Shown one piece after another: positions 45,013 through 53,700 of a stretch of 64,000 nucleotides of DNA. The stretch comes from Neorhizobium galegae bv. officinalis (GTDB lineage Bacteria; Pseudomonadota; Alphaproteobacteria; Rhizobiales; Rhizobiaceae). A program made the translations under genes and the position numbers. Below the pieces are notes generated by a model. It was not told where the DNA came from, did not search any database, and worked only from the letters and a program-made list of their open reading frames with translations. Where the stretch lies: contig CCRI01000020.1 in assembly GCA_000985875.1 (NCBI GenBank), forward strand, positions 1-64,000, written 5' to 3'. The stretch's first letter is position 1. Every line of letters starts with the position of its first letter.

Positions 45013-45459
45013 TTAAACGCCGGAAGCAGCAATATCCGCGTCGAGACGTTCGCGCGCCTTCTTGGGCAGTTTCGCGGTCTTGATCGCTTCCAGGTTCGCA
45101 GGAGCGTTGCCGACAACGATGAGGCCGATCATGCCCATGCCGACATGCGGCGCGCATTTCACGGCATAGGCTCCCTCGACGTCGAACGTGATTTTCACGC
45201 TTTCGTTCATCTGGCCCTTGAAAGGCTTTGCGCCTTCCGGGATCAGCCCATCGATGGTTTCGGCGTTGTGAGACTTGTCGGTCGGAACGAAGGTCACGGT
45301 ATCGCCCTTGGCGACCTTGAGGGAACTCGGCTCGAATACCATAGCGCCATCCTTGCCCTTGTTGAGCATTTGCACTTGGAAATCAGCAGCCGACGCCACC
45401 GTTGCGCATACAGCCGTAGCGATTACCGCTCCGACCAGTGATGCCAAAATCTTCTTCAT
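45013..45459 (-). CDS. Pseudoazurin, periplasmic blue copper electron carrier
   Basis: A 148-residue type 1 copper protein with Sec signal (MKKILASLVGAVIATAVCATVASA). The four copper ligands are visible: H64 (DKSHNAE), C102, H105 and M110 (KCAPHVGMGM). The C-terminal helical tail (LEAIKTAKLPKKARERLDADI) is that of pseudoazurins. It donates electrons to the copper nitrite reductase NirK encoded 1.1 kb away. Its own TTG-N8-CAA box at 45531-45544 indicates low-oxygen or nitric-oxide control together with nirK. Confidence 0.93.
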   Translation of the reverse strand: MKKILASLVGAVIATAVCATVASAADFQVQMLNKGKDGAMVFEPSSLKVAKGDTVTFVPTDKSHNAETIDGLIPEGAKPFKGQMNESVKITFDVEGAYAVKCAPHVGMGMIGLIVVGNAPANLEAIKTAKLPKKARERLDADIAASGV

Positions 45460-45530
45460 TTTCTTACTCCTTTTCTCAAAAGCCCTCGGCTTCGTTGGAA
45501 TTCACACTAGGGCAAAAACGCCGGCGCTCT

Positions 45531-45544
45531 TTGACCTACGACAA
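45531..45544 (-). promoter_or_regulatory. FNR/NnrR-type box upstream of pseudoazurin
   Basis: TTGACCTACGACAA fits TTG-N8-CAA. Its centre is about 78 bp before the start codon; if at -41.5 the leader would be about 37 nt, a normal class II activation layout. NnrR or FnrN/FixK family proteins use such sites. Confidence 0.6.
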
Positions 45545-45607
45545 CCAGTTTTGAGTTTGCCGCCACTCGTTTTTGCGTTGGTTTGAGCCCGGACGAGGCG
45601 ATGACGA

Positions 45608-46513
45608 TCACGTTGTCCAACCCACTTGCCGAAGCGTCTTCAGAAGTGGCGCATACCACCGGCTGGACTTGACCAGGCGAAAACCCAGATTGTCCGGCGG
45701 CGTTCCGACCGCGCAGCCGCCGCCTTTCGGATCGCGGACGAAGGAACTCATCGGCGAACGATGCGGACCCACGGTCACGTAGATGCCGCAAATCTCCTCG
45801 GAGGCCCGAACGGAACCGGTCAGGTAGAGATGGACCCTGCGATGGCAGGTAGCCGTCCATTCCCAGATGTTGCCGCCAAAGTCGGCCAGGCCATATTCGT
45901 TTTCCCCGAAACTTCCTGTCGGCCGTGGCACCGGATCGCCCGTCGCCCGCTCGCGCGCTGCGCGCTCGTAGTCGGCGAGCCATCGCAGCGCGGGGTTCTT
46001 GCTGTCCTGGTCGAGGCCGAGAGCATCGTCCGGGAACCTCTTGCCCCCGGCCTGAGCGAGTTGTTCGTCGGTCGGCAGGGTCCAGTATTCGCCGGTCATC
46101 TCGGAGAGCCAGAGGGCGTAAGCCGTGGCGTCGTCGAAGCTCACGCCGGTGGCGGGAACGTCCGGCCTCGACGCCGTCGCCTCAGAGGACTTGCAGGCGC
46201 GAGCGGCTGCGCACGCCCGGTATTCCGAGACAGTGACATGATTTTTCATGATCGTAAGGCTCGATGCTGCAACCACCGTCTTCATCGGCGGATCGATGGG
46301 TGTCGTGCCTTTCAGAAACTCTCCGTCGCTCCTGTAGCTGTAGGTACGCGGAGGAACAACGACCGTTGCCGGCTCATAGACCGCGCCCTGCGGGGGCGCG
46401 GGCTTCATGAAACCCGCCTGGTGGAAGATACCCGCCGCCAGCACGGCGATCAGCGTGATCGGAACCCCGGCATGGAGGAGCGAGAGCTTTGGCCTGTCGT
46501 ATGTCCATCGCAT
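45608..46513 (-). CDS. nirV: NirV, formylglycine-generating-enzyme-like protein of the nir operon
   Basis: A 301-residue protein with one N-terminal membrane segment (LLHAGVPITLIAVLAAGIFHQAGF) and a periplasmic FGE-sulfatase (SUMF1-like) domain: VTVSEYRACAAARAC, VPATGVSFDDATAYALWLS, the ENEYGLADFGGNIWEWT motif and GFRLVKS at the end. NirV follows nirK in many rhizobial denitrifiers; its function is not proven but it is co-inherited with nirK. GGGAGG precedes the ATG at 46513. The distance to nirK is 86 bp. Confidence 0.9.
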   Translation of the reverse strand: MRWTYDRPKLSLLHAGVPITLIAVLAAGIFHQAGFMKPAPPQGAVYEPATVVVPPRTYSYRSDGEFLKGTTPIDPPMKTVVAASSLTIMKNHVTVSEYRACAAARACKSSEATASRPDVPATGVSFDDATAYALWLSEMTGEYWTLPTDEQLAQAGGKRFPDDALGLDQDSKNPALRWLADYERAARERATGDPVPRPTGSFGENEYGLADFGGNIWEWTATCHRRVHLYLTGSVRASEEICGIYVTVGPHRSPMSSFVRDPKGGGCAVGTPPDNLGFRLVKSSRWYAPLLKTLRQVGWTT

Positions 46514-46599
46514 GTTCGCCTCCCAAGGCGAAATCCAGCTTGCAGGGGATGAAGACCGGCCGGGGGCATGCACATTTCATGCTCCCCGGCCGTTTCCGG

Positions 46600-47733
46600 T
46601 CAGGTGCCGGTCGGCGCCAGGACCGATGTCATCAGGTCGTCGTTCCAGTCACCGGTAACCTTGAAATGCGCCGCCGCGCCCAGTTCGAAGGCCTCGATCA
46701 GGTTGTGGTTGACGTAGGCGTATATGCCGGGCTGCTGGAAGGTGTAGAACGCAGCGCCCGCCGCACCGCCCGGGATGAACCATGTTTCCTGGTCGATCTC
46801 CGGAGGGTTGGCGAACTTGCCCGTAGCCCAGACATAGTCGCCGTGGCCGCCGATGAGGTGGGGCCGCGTGTCGCGGTTTGCCTGCGAATGGACGATCAGC
46901 ACCTTCTCGCCAACCGCGGCGGTCATGGCGTCCTGACCCGTCAAGGCACCGACGGCCCCGTTGAAGACGATATGCGTCGGGGTCAGCGTCCGCATCACCT
47001 TGAGCGTGTCCTCGTAGGCCTCGCCGACACTATCGTATTTCTTGAACTTGCCGTTCTCGTCACGCGGCACGTAGAAATCCTGCTCACCCACATAGTAGAC
47101 CTTGTCGTAGGTCAGCGGCTTCCCGTTGCCGTCCTTGAGACCGTCGCGCGGGAGCACCATGATGGCACCGTTCATGCCTGAGGTAACGTGCCAAGGCACC
47201 ATTCCGGGAGGTGCGCAGTGGTAGACGAAAACGCCGGCCTTGGTCGCCTTGAACCTGAGAATGGTTTTCTCGCCAGGGTTCACCACCGTCAGCGCACCGC
47301 CGCCCAGGGCGCCGGTGGCCGAGTGGAAGTCGATATTGTGCTGGAGTTCGTTCGTGTCGGGGTTGATGAGGGTGAGCTCGACGTAGTCGTCCTGGTGGAC
47401 GACCATGAGCGGGCCCGGAACCGACCCGTCGAAGGTCATCGCATTGATTTCGGTGCCTTCCTTGTCGAGGACGAGCTTCTTCTCCGCGATGGTCAGCGTA
47501 AATTCGACGACCTTCGGTGGGCCATCGGCCTTCTGGGTATGGACATGGACGAAAGGCGGCTTCAGGAGCTCGACCTTCTCGCGGCGGAGGCGCGAGAGAT
47601 CGCCCGGTTTCATTTTTGCGGGGGGCGCTTCGTCCGCGTGGGCAAAGGAAGCCTGCACGACCGGTGCGATCGCGCCGACGAAGGCGGCCCCCGCAAGGAT
47701 CGAACGTCTAGTCATCTGAATCTTGTCGGTCAT
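46600..47733 (-). CDS. nirK: Copper-containing nitrite reductase NirK
   Basis: A 377-residue copper nitrite reductase reducing nitrite to nitric oxide in the periplasm. A Tat signal is seen (MTRRSILAGAAFVGAIAPVVQASFAHA). Type 1 copper ligands: H132, C173, H182, M187; type 2 ligands: H137, H172 and H343; catalytic Asp135 and a His in PHLIGGHGDY (H292) are in place, so the enzyme should be active. The ATG at 47733 follows GGAAAG. Two TTG-N8-CAA boxes lie upstream. No nor genes are in the window, so NO removal must be encoded elsewhere. Confidence 0.96.
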   Translation of the reverse strand: MTDKIQMTRRSILAGAAFVGAIAPVVQASFAHADEAPPAKMKPGDLSRLRREKVELLKPPFVHVHTQKADGPPKVVEFTLTIAEKKLVLDKEGTEINAMTFDGSVPGPLMVVHQDDYVELTLINPDTNELQHNIDFHSATGALGGGALTVVNPGEKTILRFKATKAGVFVYHCAPPGMVPWHVTSGMNGAIMVLPRDGLKDGNGKPLTYDKVYYVGEQDFYVPRDENGKFKKYDSVGEAYEDTLKVMRTLTPTHIVFNGAVGALTGQDAMTAAVGEKVLIVHSQANRDTRPHLIGGHGDYVWATGKFANPPEIDQETWFIPGGAAGAAFYTFQQPGIYAYVNHNLIEAFELGAAAHFKVTGDWNDDLMTSVLAPTGT

Positions 47734-47811
47734 GGTTTCTTTCCTTCGGAACAAGGGGCGGAGTAAATCGCCGTCCTCTGGAAATAGAATTTATGTCCAG
47801 ACCAGCCTCTT

Positions 47812-47833
47812 CTGTTTGACGTGCAACAAACAG
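47812..47833 (-). promoter_or_regulatory. NnrR/FNR-type box proximal to nirK
   Basis: TTGACGTGCAACAA (47816-47829) fits TTG-N8-CAA and is embedded in a 22-bp dyad with perfect 7-bp arms CTGTTTG/CAAACAG. A centre at -41.5 would put the start near 47781 and a TTCTAT -10 at 47784-47789, leaving a leader of about 48 nt. Confidence 0.65.
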
Positions 47834-47848
47834 GGCATGGGCATTTGC

Positions 47849-47862
47849 TTGCGCTTTCGCAA
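47849..47862 (-). promoter_or_regulatory. Second NnrR-type box upstream of nirK
   Basis: TTGCGCTTTCGCAA is a perfect dyad matching the NnrR form TTGCG-N4-CGCAA. It lies 33 bp (three helical turns) upstream of the proximal box, so the two face the same side of the DNA. Confidence 0.65.
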
Positions 47863-47971
47863 GAAAGCGGAAGAATCCGGGCCGGTTACGTGGTTTTATC
47901 CTGGTCGCCTCACGACCGCTCTCTTGTGCGGCTGGAAACGCGGCGGCAGCACTGGCGAAAAACGAACCCGC

Positions 47972-49051
47972 CTAAAGAGCGTGGCGGTGTATCGCATCCC
48001 GGTCCAAGGACATCCCCCAACCGGGCGCATCCGGAATCCGGGCCGTCCCGTCGATGAGCTTTATCTTCTCTTGGTAGAGCGGCGCGAACCATTCCACGTA
48101 TTCCAGCGAATGGGCGGTCGGGACATGCGCCAGCAGCTGCAGGCTCATTTCGGGGAAAAGATGCGACGAGACCGGCAGATCGAAGCTTGACGCCAGTGCG
48201 CCGACGCGAGCGAATTCGGTAACGCCGCCAACCCGCTGGAGATCCGGCATGAGAATGGAGGCGGCACCCGTCTCGATCATCCGACGGAAACCGTAGCGCG
48301 TATATTCGTTTTCACCGGATGCTATCGGCATGCGCAGGGCTCTTGCCACCTTGGCCGAATCCTCCAATGCGTGGGCCGGCACCGGCTCCTCGAACCAGGC
48401 GATATCGAACGGCGCCAGCGCATCGCCGAGCTTGATCGCCGCATCGGCGTCGAGCACCTGGTTGGCATCGATCATCAGCCCGATATCGCTGCCGATCGCC
48501 GCACGAACGGCCTTCACGCGCGGCAGGTCCACGTCGATCCGCCCGGCAAGGCGAAGCTTCATCGCCTTGAAGCCGGCCGCGACAAACCCTTCCGCCTGCC
48601 GAACGAGAGACGGGATATCCTGGGTCAGCCAGAGGCCGCCGCTTGCATAGGCCGGAATGGTTTCCCGGCTGCGTCCCAGCATCCGCGAGATCGAAAGCCC
48701 GGCGCGCTTGGCTCTCAGGTCCCACATGGCGCCGTCGATCGCCGAAATGCCCATGATCGAGACGCCTGTGAAGCCGATGAAATTGATGCGCCGCCAGGCA
48801 TCGGCCCAAAAGGCGCCGGTATCATCCGGATCGCGCCCGATCACCGCATCCCGCAGCACATGCACCATGCTATCCAGAAGCTTCAGCTGCTCCGGCCGGA
48901 TGGTGAAGATCAGGTTCTCGCCGCGCAACCCCTCGTCGGTGACGAGATCGACCACAATGCAGGAGAATTGATGAATGGTCGCCGTGGCATTGCCGAGCGG
49001 TTCCGCAAGCGGCAGGCTGACGGCGGTGGTGGTGAGATCCGTAATCTTCAT
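47972..49051 (-). CDS. Enolase-superfamily (mandelate racemase/MLE) protein
   Basis: A 359-residue enolase-superfamily protein. Metal ligands D195 (MIDANQ), E221 (WFEEP) and E247 (ASGENEY) are in place. At the usual K-x-K position it has K165-L-R167. The C-terminal HLFPEMSLQLLAHV carries the His typical of the other face of the barrel. It follows udh by 6 bp and is co-transcribed, so it probably acts on the aldarolactone or aldarate made by Udh (lactone cycloisomerisation or dehydration). The exact reaction is not determined by the sequence. Confidence 0.85.
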   Translation of the reverse strand: MKITDLTTTAVSLPLAEPLGNATATIHQFSCIVVDLVTDEGLRGENLIFTIRPEQLKLLDSMVHVLRDAVIGRDPDDTGAFWADAWRRINFIGFTGVSIMGISAIDGAMWDLRAKRAGLSISRMLGRSRETIPAYASGGLWLTQDIPSLVRQAEGFVAAGFKAMKLRLAGRIDVDLPRVKAVRAAIGSDIGLMIDANQVLDADAAIKLGDALAPFDIAWFEEPVPAHALEDSAKVARALRMPIASGENEYTRYGFRRMIETGAASILMPDLQRVGGVTEFARVGALASSFDLPVSSHLFPEMSLQLLAHVPTAHSLEYVEWFAPLYQEKIKLIDGTARIPDAPGWGMSLDRDAIHRHAL

Positions 49052-49057
49052 GGGGCG

Positions 49058-49873
49058 TTACCGGTTCGCGGTGCGGGGAGGTTCGGTGTAGATGGGATCG
49101 TCGACGAAACCGCCACCCTGCCACTTGGCCTGCGACGACCCCTTGTCCGGAATGCCGGGATTGCGTTCCAGTTCCGAGCGATAGATCTCCGAACTGTCCT
49201 TCGGGACCCAGCCCAGATAGGCGGAAGCGGAATTGTCCCACCATTTCGACTGATTGTCCGAAACGCCCCAGATCGTCGGGCAACCCAGATAAGATGCCTT
49301 GAAGACCCGTTCGGAGAGGGACGCCATGTCGTCGAAGCTCAGCCAGATCGACAGCATCCGCACCGTCGTCGGCTTCGGCCAGCAGGCGCCGATGCGGACG
49401 ATCGCCGTCTCCTGGCTGAACTTGTGAAAATACATCTGCGCCAAACCCTCGCCGAAGCATTTCGAGACGCCATAAAGACCGTCCGGCTTGGTGGGCCAAT
49501 CGACCCCGATGAACTGGTCCTGCCGATAGAAGCCGACCGTGTGGTTGCTGCTGGCAAACAGAATGCGCGGTTTTCCGTGCCTTCGGGCCGCTTCGTAGAG
49601 ATTGTGCAGGCCCCGGATATTGCTGTCGAGAATGCTGGCAAAGGTGTTTTCGGAAGGGACGCCGCCGAAATGCAGGATGCCGTCGCACCCTTCCACCATG
49701 CGCAGGACGGCATCGGAATCCGCCAGGTCGCAGACAAAAGGTTCCTCGTTGGACGCGACATCGTCCAGAGGGGATATGTCGGAAACGCGGATGACGTCCG
49801 CCAGGTGCCCCAGCCGCTGGCGCATGGCCTTGCCCATGTTGCCGGCCGCCCCCGTGATCAGAAGCCGCTTCAT
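49058..49873 (-). CDS. udh: Uronate dehydrogenase
   Basis: A 271-residue NAD-dependent SDR closely resembling Agrobacterium uronate dehydrogenase: G8-G11-G14 in LLITGAAGNMGKAMR, FASSNHTVGFY, and the catalytic Y134/K138 in GLYGVSKCFGEGLAQMYF. It oxidises D-galacturonate or D-glucuronate to the aldarolactone, first step of the oxidative uronate pathway, and KdgD at 51856 catalyses a late step of the same pathway. GGGGAGGAC precedes the ATG at 49873. An operator shared with kdgD lies 59 bp upstream. Confidence 0.9.
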   Translation of the reverse strand: MKRLLITGAAGNMGKAMRQRLGHLADVIRVSDISPLDDVASNEEPFVCDLADSDAVLRMVEGCDGILHFGGVPSENTFASILDSNIRGLHNLYEAARRHGKPRILFASSNHTVGFYRQDQFIGVDWPTKPDGLYGVSKCFGEGLAQMYFHKFSQETAIVRIGACWPKPTTVRMLSIWLSFDDMASLSERVFKASYLGCPTIWGVSDNQSKWWDNSASAYLGWVPKDSSEIYRSELERNPGIPDKGSSQAKWQGGGFVDDPIYTEPPRTANR

Positions 49874-49931
49874 CTCAGTCCTCCCCAACATTCTGCCTGC
49901 AATCTAGAAGGCGCCTCGAGCGCACGTCAGC

Positions 49932-49946
49932 TCATAATATGACTTG
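49932..49946 (-). promoter_or_regulatory. Shared uronate-cluster operator, udh copy
   Basis: On the minus strand CAAGTCATATTATGA, identical over 15 bp to the copy in the kdgD promoter (52830-52844). A TATTAT hexamer inside it could serve as the udh -10. The GntR protein at 52877 is the likely binder. Confidence 0.7.
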
Positions 49947-50122
49947 AAGGCATAAATGGGATACCGGAGCATTGGCCGCACGACTCCGAGGTCAAAAGAG
50001 CGCGAGAACCACTATTTTCTCGGCCCGCCTCAGTTGACGAGGATTATCTTTTCGGTCTTCATGCAAGGCGGCAGTCATGTGATGTCATACTCACCTGGGC
50101 GCCCGGAATGGAGGAACCCCAA

Positions 50123-51715
50123 ATGAAATGGATGAAGCATGTGGCTCTCGCCACGGCTCTGACGCTGTCTGCACCGATCGGCGCGTTCGCCGATACCCCC
50201 GCCGACCAGCTGATCGTCGGCCTCAGCATGAACAATATCCTGACGCTTGACCCGGCGGCGATTTCAGGCCGCGAGGCGACGGGTGTCATCGCCAATCTCT
50301 ATGATACGCTCGTGGAGCTTGCGCCGGACAAGAAGACGGTCAATCCGGGTCTCGCCAGCGCCTGGACGGTCGCGGATGACGGTTCGATCACCTTCACGCT
50401 GCGGGACGGCGCGAAGTTCACGTCCGGCAATCCGGTCAGGGCTGAAGATGTCGTCTGGTCGATCAAGCGCAACATCAGCCTTGGCCTGGTCGGCGCGGGC
50501 GTCTGGTCGTCCTTCGGTTACAAGGCCAACAATATCGACCAGCTGCTGACGGCCGACGGCAACAAGATCACCCTCAAGCCGGCCCAGCCGACCGATCCGC
50601 AGCTCACGCTCGACATTTTTGGCAAGCCGGATGCCAGCGCGGTTATCGACATGAAGACCGCCATGAGCCACGAGGCGAACGGCGACAAGGCCGCCGCCTG
50701 GCTGAAGATCAATGTCGCAGGCTCCGGCGCCTTCAGCCTGACGCGCTGGTCCTCCAACGAAATGCTCATCCTGACGCGTTTCGACGACTACTGGGGCGAA
50801 AAGCCCAAGATGAAGCGCGTGATCTTCCGGCACATGCCGGAATCCCAGACCAAGCGGCTGATGCTGGAAAAGGGCGACGTGGACGTCGCAATCGGCCTTT
50901 CGGTTCCCGATATCGCCGCGCTCGGCAAGAACAAGGACGTCGAGGTGCAGAGCACGCCGAGCTCGGGCTTCTACTTCCTCGCCGTGAGCATGAAGGACGA
51001 GCGCTTCAAGAACCCGGATGTGCGCCTCGCGATCCGCCACCTGATCGACTATGACGGCATCAACAAGTCGATCATGCCGAATTACGGCACCAAGCGTCTT
51101 CGACCGGTCGCCGAAGGCGTCGTCGGCAGCTTGGCCGATCCGGATTACAAGCTCGACGTCGCCAAGGCGAAGGAACTGCTCGCCAAGGCAGGTTATCCCG
51201 ACGGTTTCCCGGTCAGGCTCCTGACGCTCAACGAGCCGCCGTTCACGGACACCGCCACCGCAATCCAGGCAACCCTTGCCCAGGCCGGCATCAAGGCCGA
51301 AATCGTCCAGGGCGCCGGCGACCAGGTCTATGGCCCGATGCGCGAGCGCAAGTTCGAAATGCTCGTCGGTCGCGGCGGCGGCGGCCAGGAGCCACATCCG
51401 CATTCCAACCTGCGCGCTCTCGTCATCAACCCGAACAATGCCGACGACGCCAAGCTCAGCGGCATCATCGGCTGGCGCACGTCCTTCTTCGACCAGCAGC
51501 TGAACGACATGTCCGCCAAGGCGCTGGTGGAGCGCGACCAGGCGAAGCAGAAGACGGCCTATGAAGACATCCAGAAGCGATACGAGGAACTCGTTCCTGC
51601 GCTGCAGCCGATTTCGGCGGTCATCGACAGCGTCGTCTATCGCGCCGACGTCAAGGGCTATGTGAACCACTACGGCTGGACGGTCCGTCTGCGCAGCGTG
51701 TCCAAGCAGCGCTGA
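50123..51715 (+). CDS. Peptide-type ABC solute-binding protein without adjacent permeases
   Basis: A 530-residue family 5 binding protein with a Sec signal (MKWMKHVALATALTLSAPIGAFA). It reads LIVGLSMNNILTLDPAAISGREATGVIANLYDTLVE, RDGAKFTSGNPVRAEDVVWS and, near the end, EMLVGRGGGGQEPHPHSNLRA. It is a clear paralogue of the 61531-63135 protein (shared LTLDPAAI, RGGGGQ, NPNNAD). GGAGGAA is 7 nt before the ATG at 50123. No permease or ATPase gene follows; a strong terminator closes the transcript. It may use the transporter at 57.9-61.5 kb. Confidence 0.9.
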   Translation: MKWMKHVALATALTLSAPIGAFADTPADQLIVGLSMNNILTLDPAAISGREATGVIANLYDTLVELAPDKKTVNPGLASAWTVADDGSITFTLRDGAKFTSGNPVRAEDVVWSIKRNISLGLVGAGVWSSFGYKANNIDQLLTADGNKITLKPAQPTDPQLTLDIFGKPDASAVIDMKTAMSHEANGDKAAAWLKINVAGSGAFSLTRWSSNEMLILTRFDDYWGEKPKMKRVIFRHMPESQTKRLMLEKGDVDVAIGLSVPDIAALGKNKDVEVQSTPSSGFYFLAVSMKDERFKNPDVRLAIRHLIDYDGINKSIMPNYGTKRLRPVAEGVVGSLADPDYKLDVAKAKELLAKAGYPDGFPVRLLTLNEPPFTDTATAIQATLAQAGIKAEIVQGAGDQVYGPMRERKFEMLVGRGGGGQEPHPHSNLRALVINPNNADDAKLSGIIGWRTSFFDQQLNDMSAKALVERDQAKQKTAYEDIQKRYEELVPALQPISAVIDSVVYRADVKGYVNHYGWTVRLRSVSKQR

Positions 51716-51746
51716 TCACCAACCTCTAAGTCCCTCCCAGGACGAG

Positions 51747-51776
51747 CGCTCGCAACCTTGGTTGCGGGCGTTTTTT
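51747..51776 (+). terminator. Intrinsic terminator of the orphan binding-protein gene
   Basis: CGCTCGCAACC and GGTTGCGGGCG form an 11-bp stem with one G-T pair, a 2-nt apex, and TTTTTT at 51771-51776. Starts 31 bp after the stop codon. Confidence 0.9.
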
Positions 51777-51792
51777 ATGGGCCGCGGACGCG

Positions 51793-51819
51793 AAAAAACC
51801 GGCAGGGCGGACCTGCCGG
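51793..51819 (-). terminator. Intrinsic terminator of kdgD
   Basis: On the minus strand CCGGCAGG-5-CCTGCCGG is followed by TTTTTT. It lies 36 bp after the kdgD stop and back to back with the opposing terminator. Confidence 0.9.
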
Positions 51820-51855
51820 CTGATGCTCTCGGGAAAGGCTTGGAGAGGAGGACGC

Positions 51856-52794
51856 CTATTCGGCCGCCTGCGCCCCGGGAGCGTTGGTGCGATAGGGCTC
51901 GCAGAGAGCCTCCATCATCCTGACTTCTTCGGCGGTCAGGTCGGTCAGCGGGGCGCGAACCGGACCTGCATCGAAGCCCATCAGCCGCACGCCGGCCTTG
52001 ATGGCGGAAACTGCGTAACCCTTCTGGCGGTTGCGGATCTCCATGAACGGATAGAAGAAGTCGATGAGGATCCGGTTGGTGGCGGCCGTATCGCCGGCCC
52101 GGAGCGCCTTGTAGAACGTCTGGGCCAGGCCCGGAACGAAGTTGAAGACGGCCGACGAATAGGTGGTTACGCCCGCGCCGAGATAGGCGTCCGCAAAAAG
52201 CTCGGCCGTCGGCATGCCGCCGAGATAGGTTAGGCGGTCGCCCATGACAGCGGTGATCTTGCGCACCAGGCCGATATCGCCGGAACCGTCCTTGAACCCG
52301 ACCAGATTGGGGCAGGCCTCGCAAAGGCGCGCCAGCGTTTCCGCAGTCAGGATGGAATTGTCGCGGTTATAAACCATCACGCCGATGCCGACAGACTGGC
52401 AGACGGTCTTGATATGCTGGTAAAGGCCTTCCTGGCTGGCATCCATCAGGTAGTGCGGCAGCAGGAGAATGCCGTCGGCACCGGCCTTTTCTGCAGACTT
52501 GGCGATCGAGACCGCGATACGCGTCCCGTAACCGCAGCCGGCGACGATCGGCGTGCTGCCGGCCGAGGCCTTGGCGGCGGCGATGATGTCCGGAATTTCG
52601 GAGGGCTCCAGGGAAAAGAACTCGCCCGTGCCGCCGGCGGCAAAAAGCACCGAAGCGTCGAACCCGGCGAGCCAGCCGACATGCTGCTCGTAGGCCTTGC
52701 GGTTGAAGAGGCCATCCTTGCCAAACGGCGTGACGGGGAACGACAGGAGGCCGGCGCCGAGCGCATGCTTCAGTTCATTTGGATCCATAGACAT
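51856..52794 (-). CDS. kdgD: 5-dehydro-4-deoxyglucarate dehydratase
   Basis: A 312-residue DapA-family lyase of the KdgD type, converting 5-keto-4-deoxy-glucarate to 2-oxoglutarate semialdehyde, water and CO2. It starts MDPNELKHALGAGLLSFPVTPF, a KdgD hallmark; the Schiff-base lysine is K168 in NLVGFKDGSGD and the tyrosine Y142 in VMVYNRDNS. AGGGA precedes the ATG at 52794. With udh it defines an oxidative uronate/aldarate pathway ending at 2-oxoglutarate. The dehydrogenase for the semialdehyde is not in the window. Confidence 0.92.
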   Translation of the reverse strand: MSMDPNELKHALGAGLLSFPVTPFGKDGLFNRKAYEQHVGWLAGFDASVLFAAGGTGEFFSLEPSEIPDIIAAAKASAGSTPIVAGCGYGTRIAVSIAKSAEKAGADGILLLPHYLMDASQEGLYQHIKTVCQSVGIGVMVYNRDNSILTAETLARLCEACPNLVGFKDGSGDIGLVRKITAVMGDRLTYLGGMPTAELFADAYLGAGVTTYSSAVFNFVPGLAQTFYKALRAGDTAATNRILIDFFYPFMEIRNRQKGYAVSAIKAGVRLMGFDAGPVRAPLTDLTAEEVRMMEALCEPYRTNAPGAQAAE

Positions 52795-52822
52795 GGCAGT
52801 CCCTTCCTGGTTGATTTCCAGA

Positions 52823-52851
52823 AGGCTACCAAGTCATATTATGACTGTCAA
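52823..52851 (-). promoter_or_regulatory. kdgD promoter with operator in the spacer
   Basis: -35 TTGACA (52846-52851) and -10 TAGCCT (52823-52828) are 17 bp apart. The perfect 15-mer dyad AGTCATAATATGACT (52832-52846) fills the spacer, an ideal repression site; its extension CAAGTCATATTATGA is repeated upstream of udh. Confidence 0.8.
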
Positions 52852-52876
52852 TAGTTGTATTATCTTCAACGGCGCA

Positions 52877-53641
52877 TCAAGGCCGCCGTATCAGTGAGCG
52901 ATAGCGCTGCTGGCTCCCCCTGAGATGCATGCGCATGGCGTCGCGAGCGGCCGAATCATCGCCATCGGTGATTGCGCGGGCAATACGGGCATGTTCATCC
53001 TGGATCTGCGCCAGGTATTCGGGCGGCGAAATCTCGGCCTCGCCCTCCTGCAGCAACGATCGCGGGATCATCTGCTTGCCGATCGCCTCCAGAAGTTCCC
53101 GAAAACGCGGATTATTGGTCGCATCCGCGATGGCCAGATGGAATGCCCGATCGCTTTCGACCGTCGCCGCACCGGCGGCGATCTGCCGCTTGATCGTCTC
53201 GAGACACTCGAAGATCAGCTCCTGCTGTGCCGGTGACGAACGGATCGCGGCGAGACCCGCGGCCTCTATCTCGATCGCAGCGCGAACTTCCAGCATTTCG
53301 ATGATGGAGGAAACGCGGCTGGCATCCACGGTGCGGAAACCCGCCTGCAGCCCGCCTTGCGGCGCCAGAACGAAGACGCCGACGCCGTGGCGGACCTCGA
53401 CGAGATTATCGGCCCGCAACGAAGCGATCGCCTCGCGGATGACCGTGCGGCTGACCTCGTATTGCAGCGTCAGCCCGCTCTCCGTGGGCAGCTTGTCACC
53501 GGGCTTCAACGCGCCGCTCGCGATCGCATCCCGCATCCGCCGGCCAACCGTCTCGACCAGATTGCGGCCCTTTCGCGAGGGCGCTTCCCCGGCGATGTTA
53601 TCTGCCCTCTTCAATCTCTGCCCGCTCCGTCGTTTTGACAT
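52877..53641 (-). CDS. GntR/FadR-family regulator, likely of uronate genes
   Basis: A 254-residue FadR-type regulator: winged helix at about 28-92 (VETVGRRMRDAIASGALKPGDKLPTESGLTLQYEVSRTVIREAIASLRADNLVEVRHGVGVFV) and FCD domain with SIIEMLEVRAAIEIEAAGLAA, the metal-binding Asp in SDRAFHLAI and His in DEHARIARAI and MHLRGS. The AGTCATAATATGACT dyad begins 31 bp beyond its stop, in the kdgD promoter. The start has a weak ribosome site; a GGGGT-3-ACCCC dyad (53656-53668) 15 bp upstream may serve autoregulation. Its position between kdgD and the 53855 gene makes uronate or aldarate the likely effector. Confidence 0.87.
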   Translation of the reverse strand: MSKRRSGQRLKRADNIAGEAPSRKGRNLVETVGRRMRDAIASGALKPGDKLPTESGLTLQYEVSRTVIREAIASLRADNLVEVRHGVGVFVLAPQGGLQAGFRTVDASRVSSIIEMLEVRAAIEIEAAGLAAIRSSPAQQELIFECLETIKRQIAAGAATVESDRAFHLAIADATNNPRFRELLEAIGKQMIPRSLLQEGEAEISPPEYLAQIQDEHARIARAITDGDDSAARDAMRMHLRGSQQRYRSLIRRP

Positions 53642-53700
53642 TTCAGTTACTTAGAGGGGTAAAACCCCATGGCATTGTCAAGCGCCGGCCAAGAAATTTA

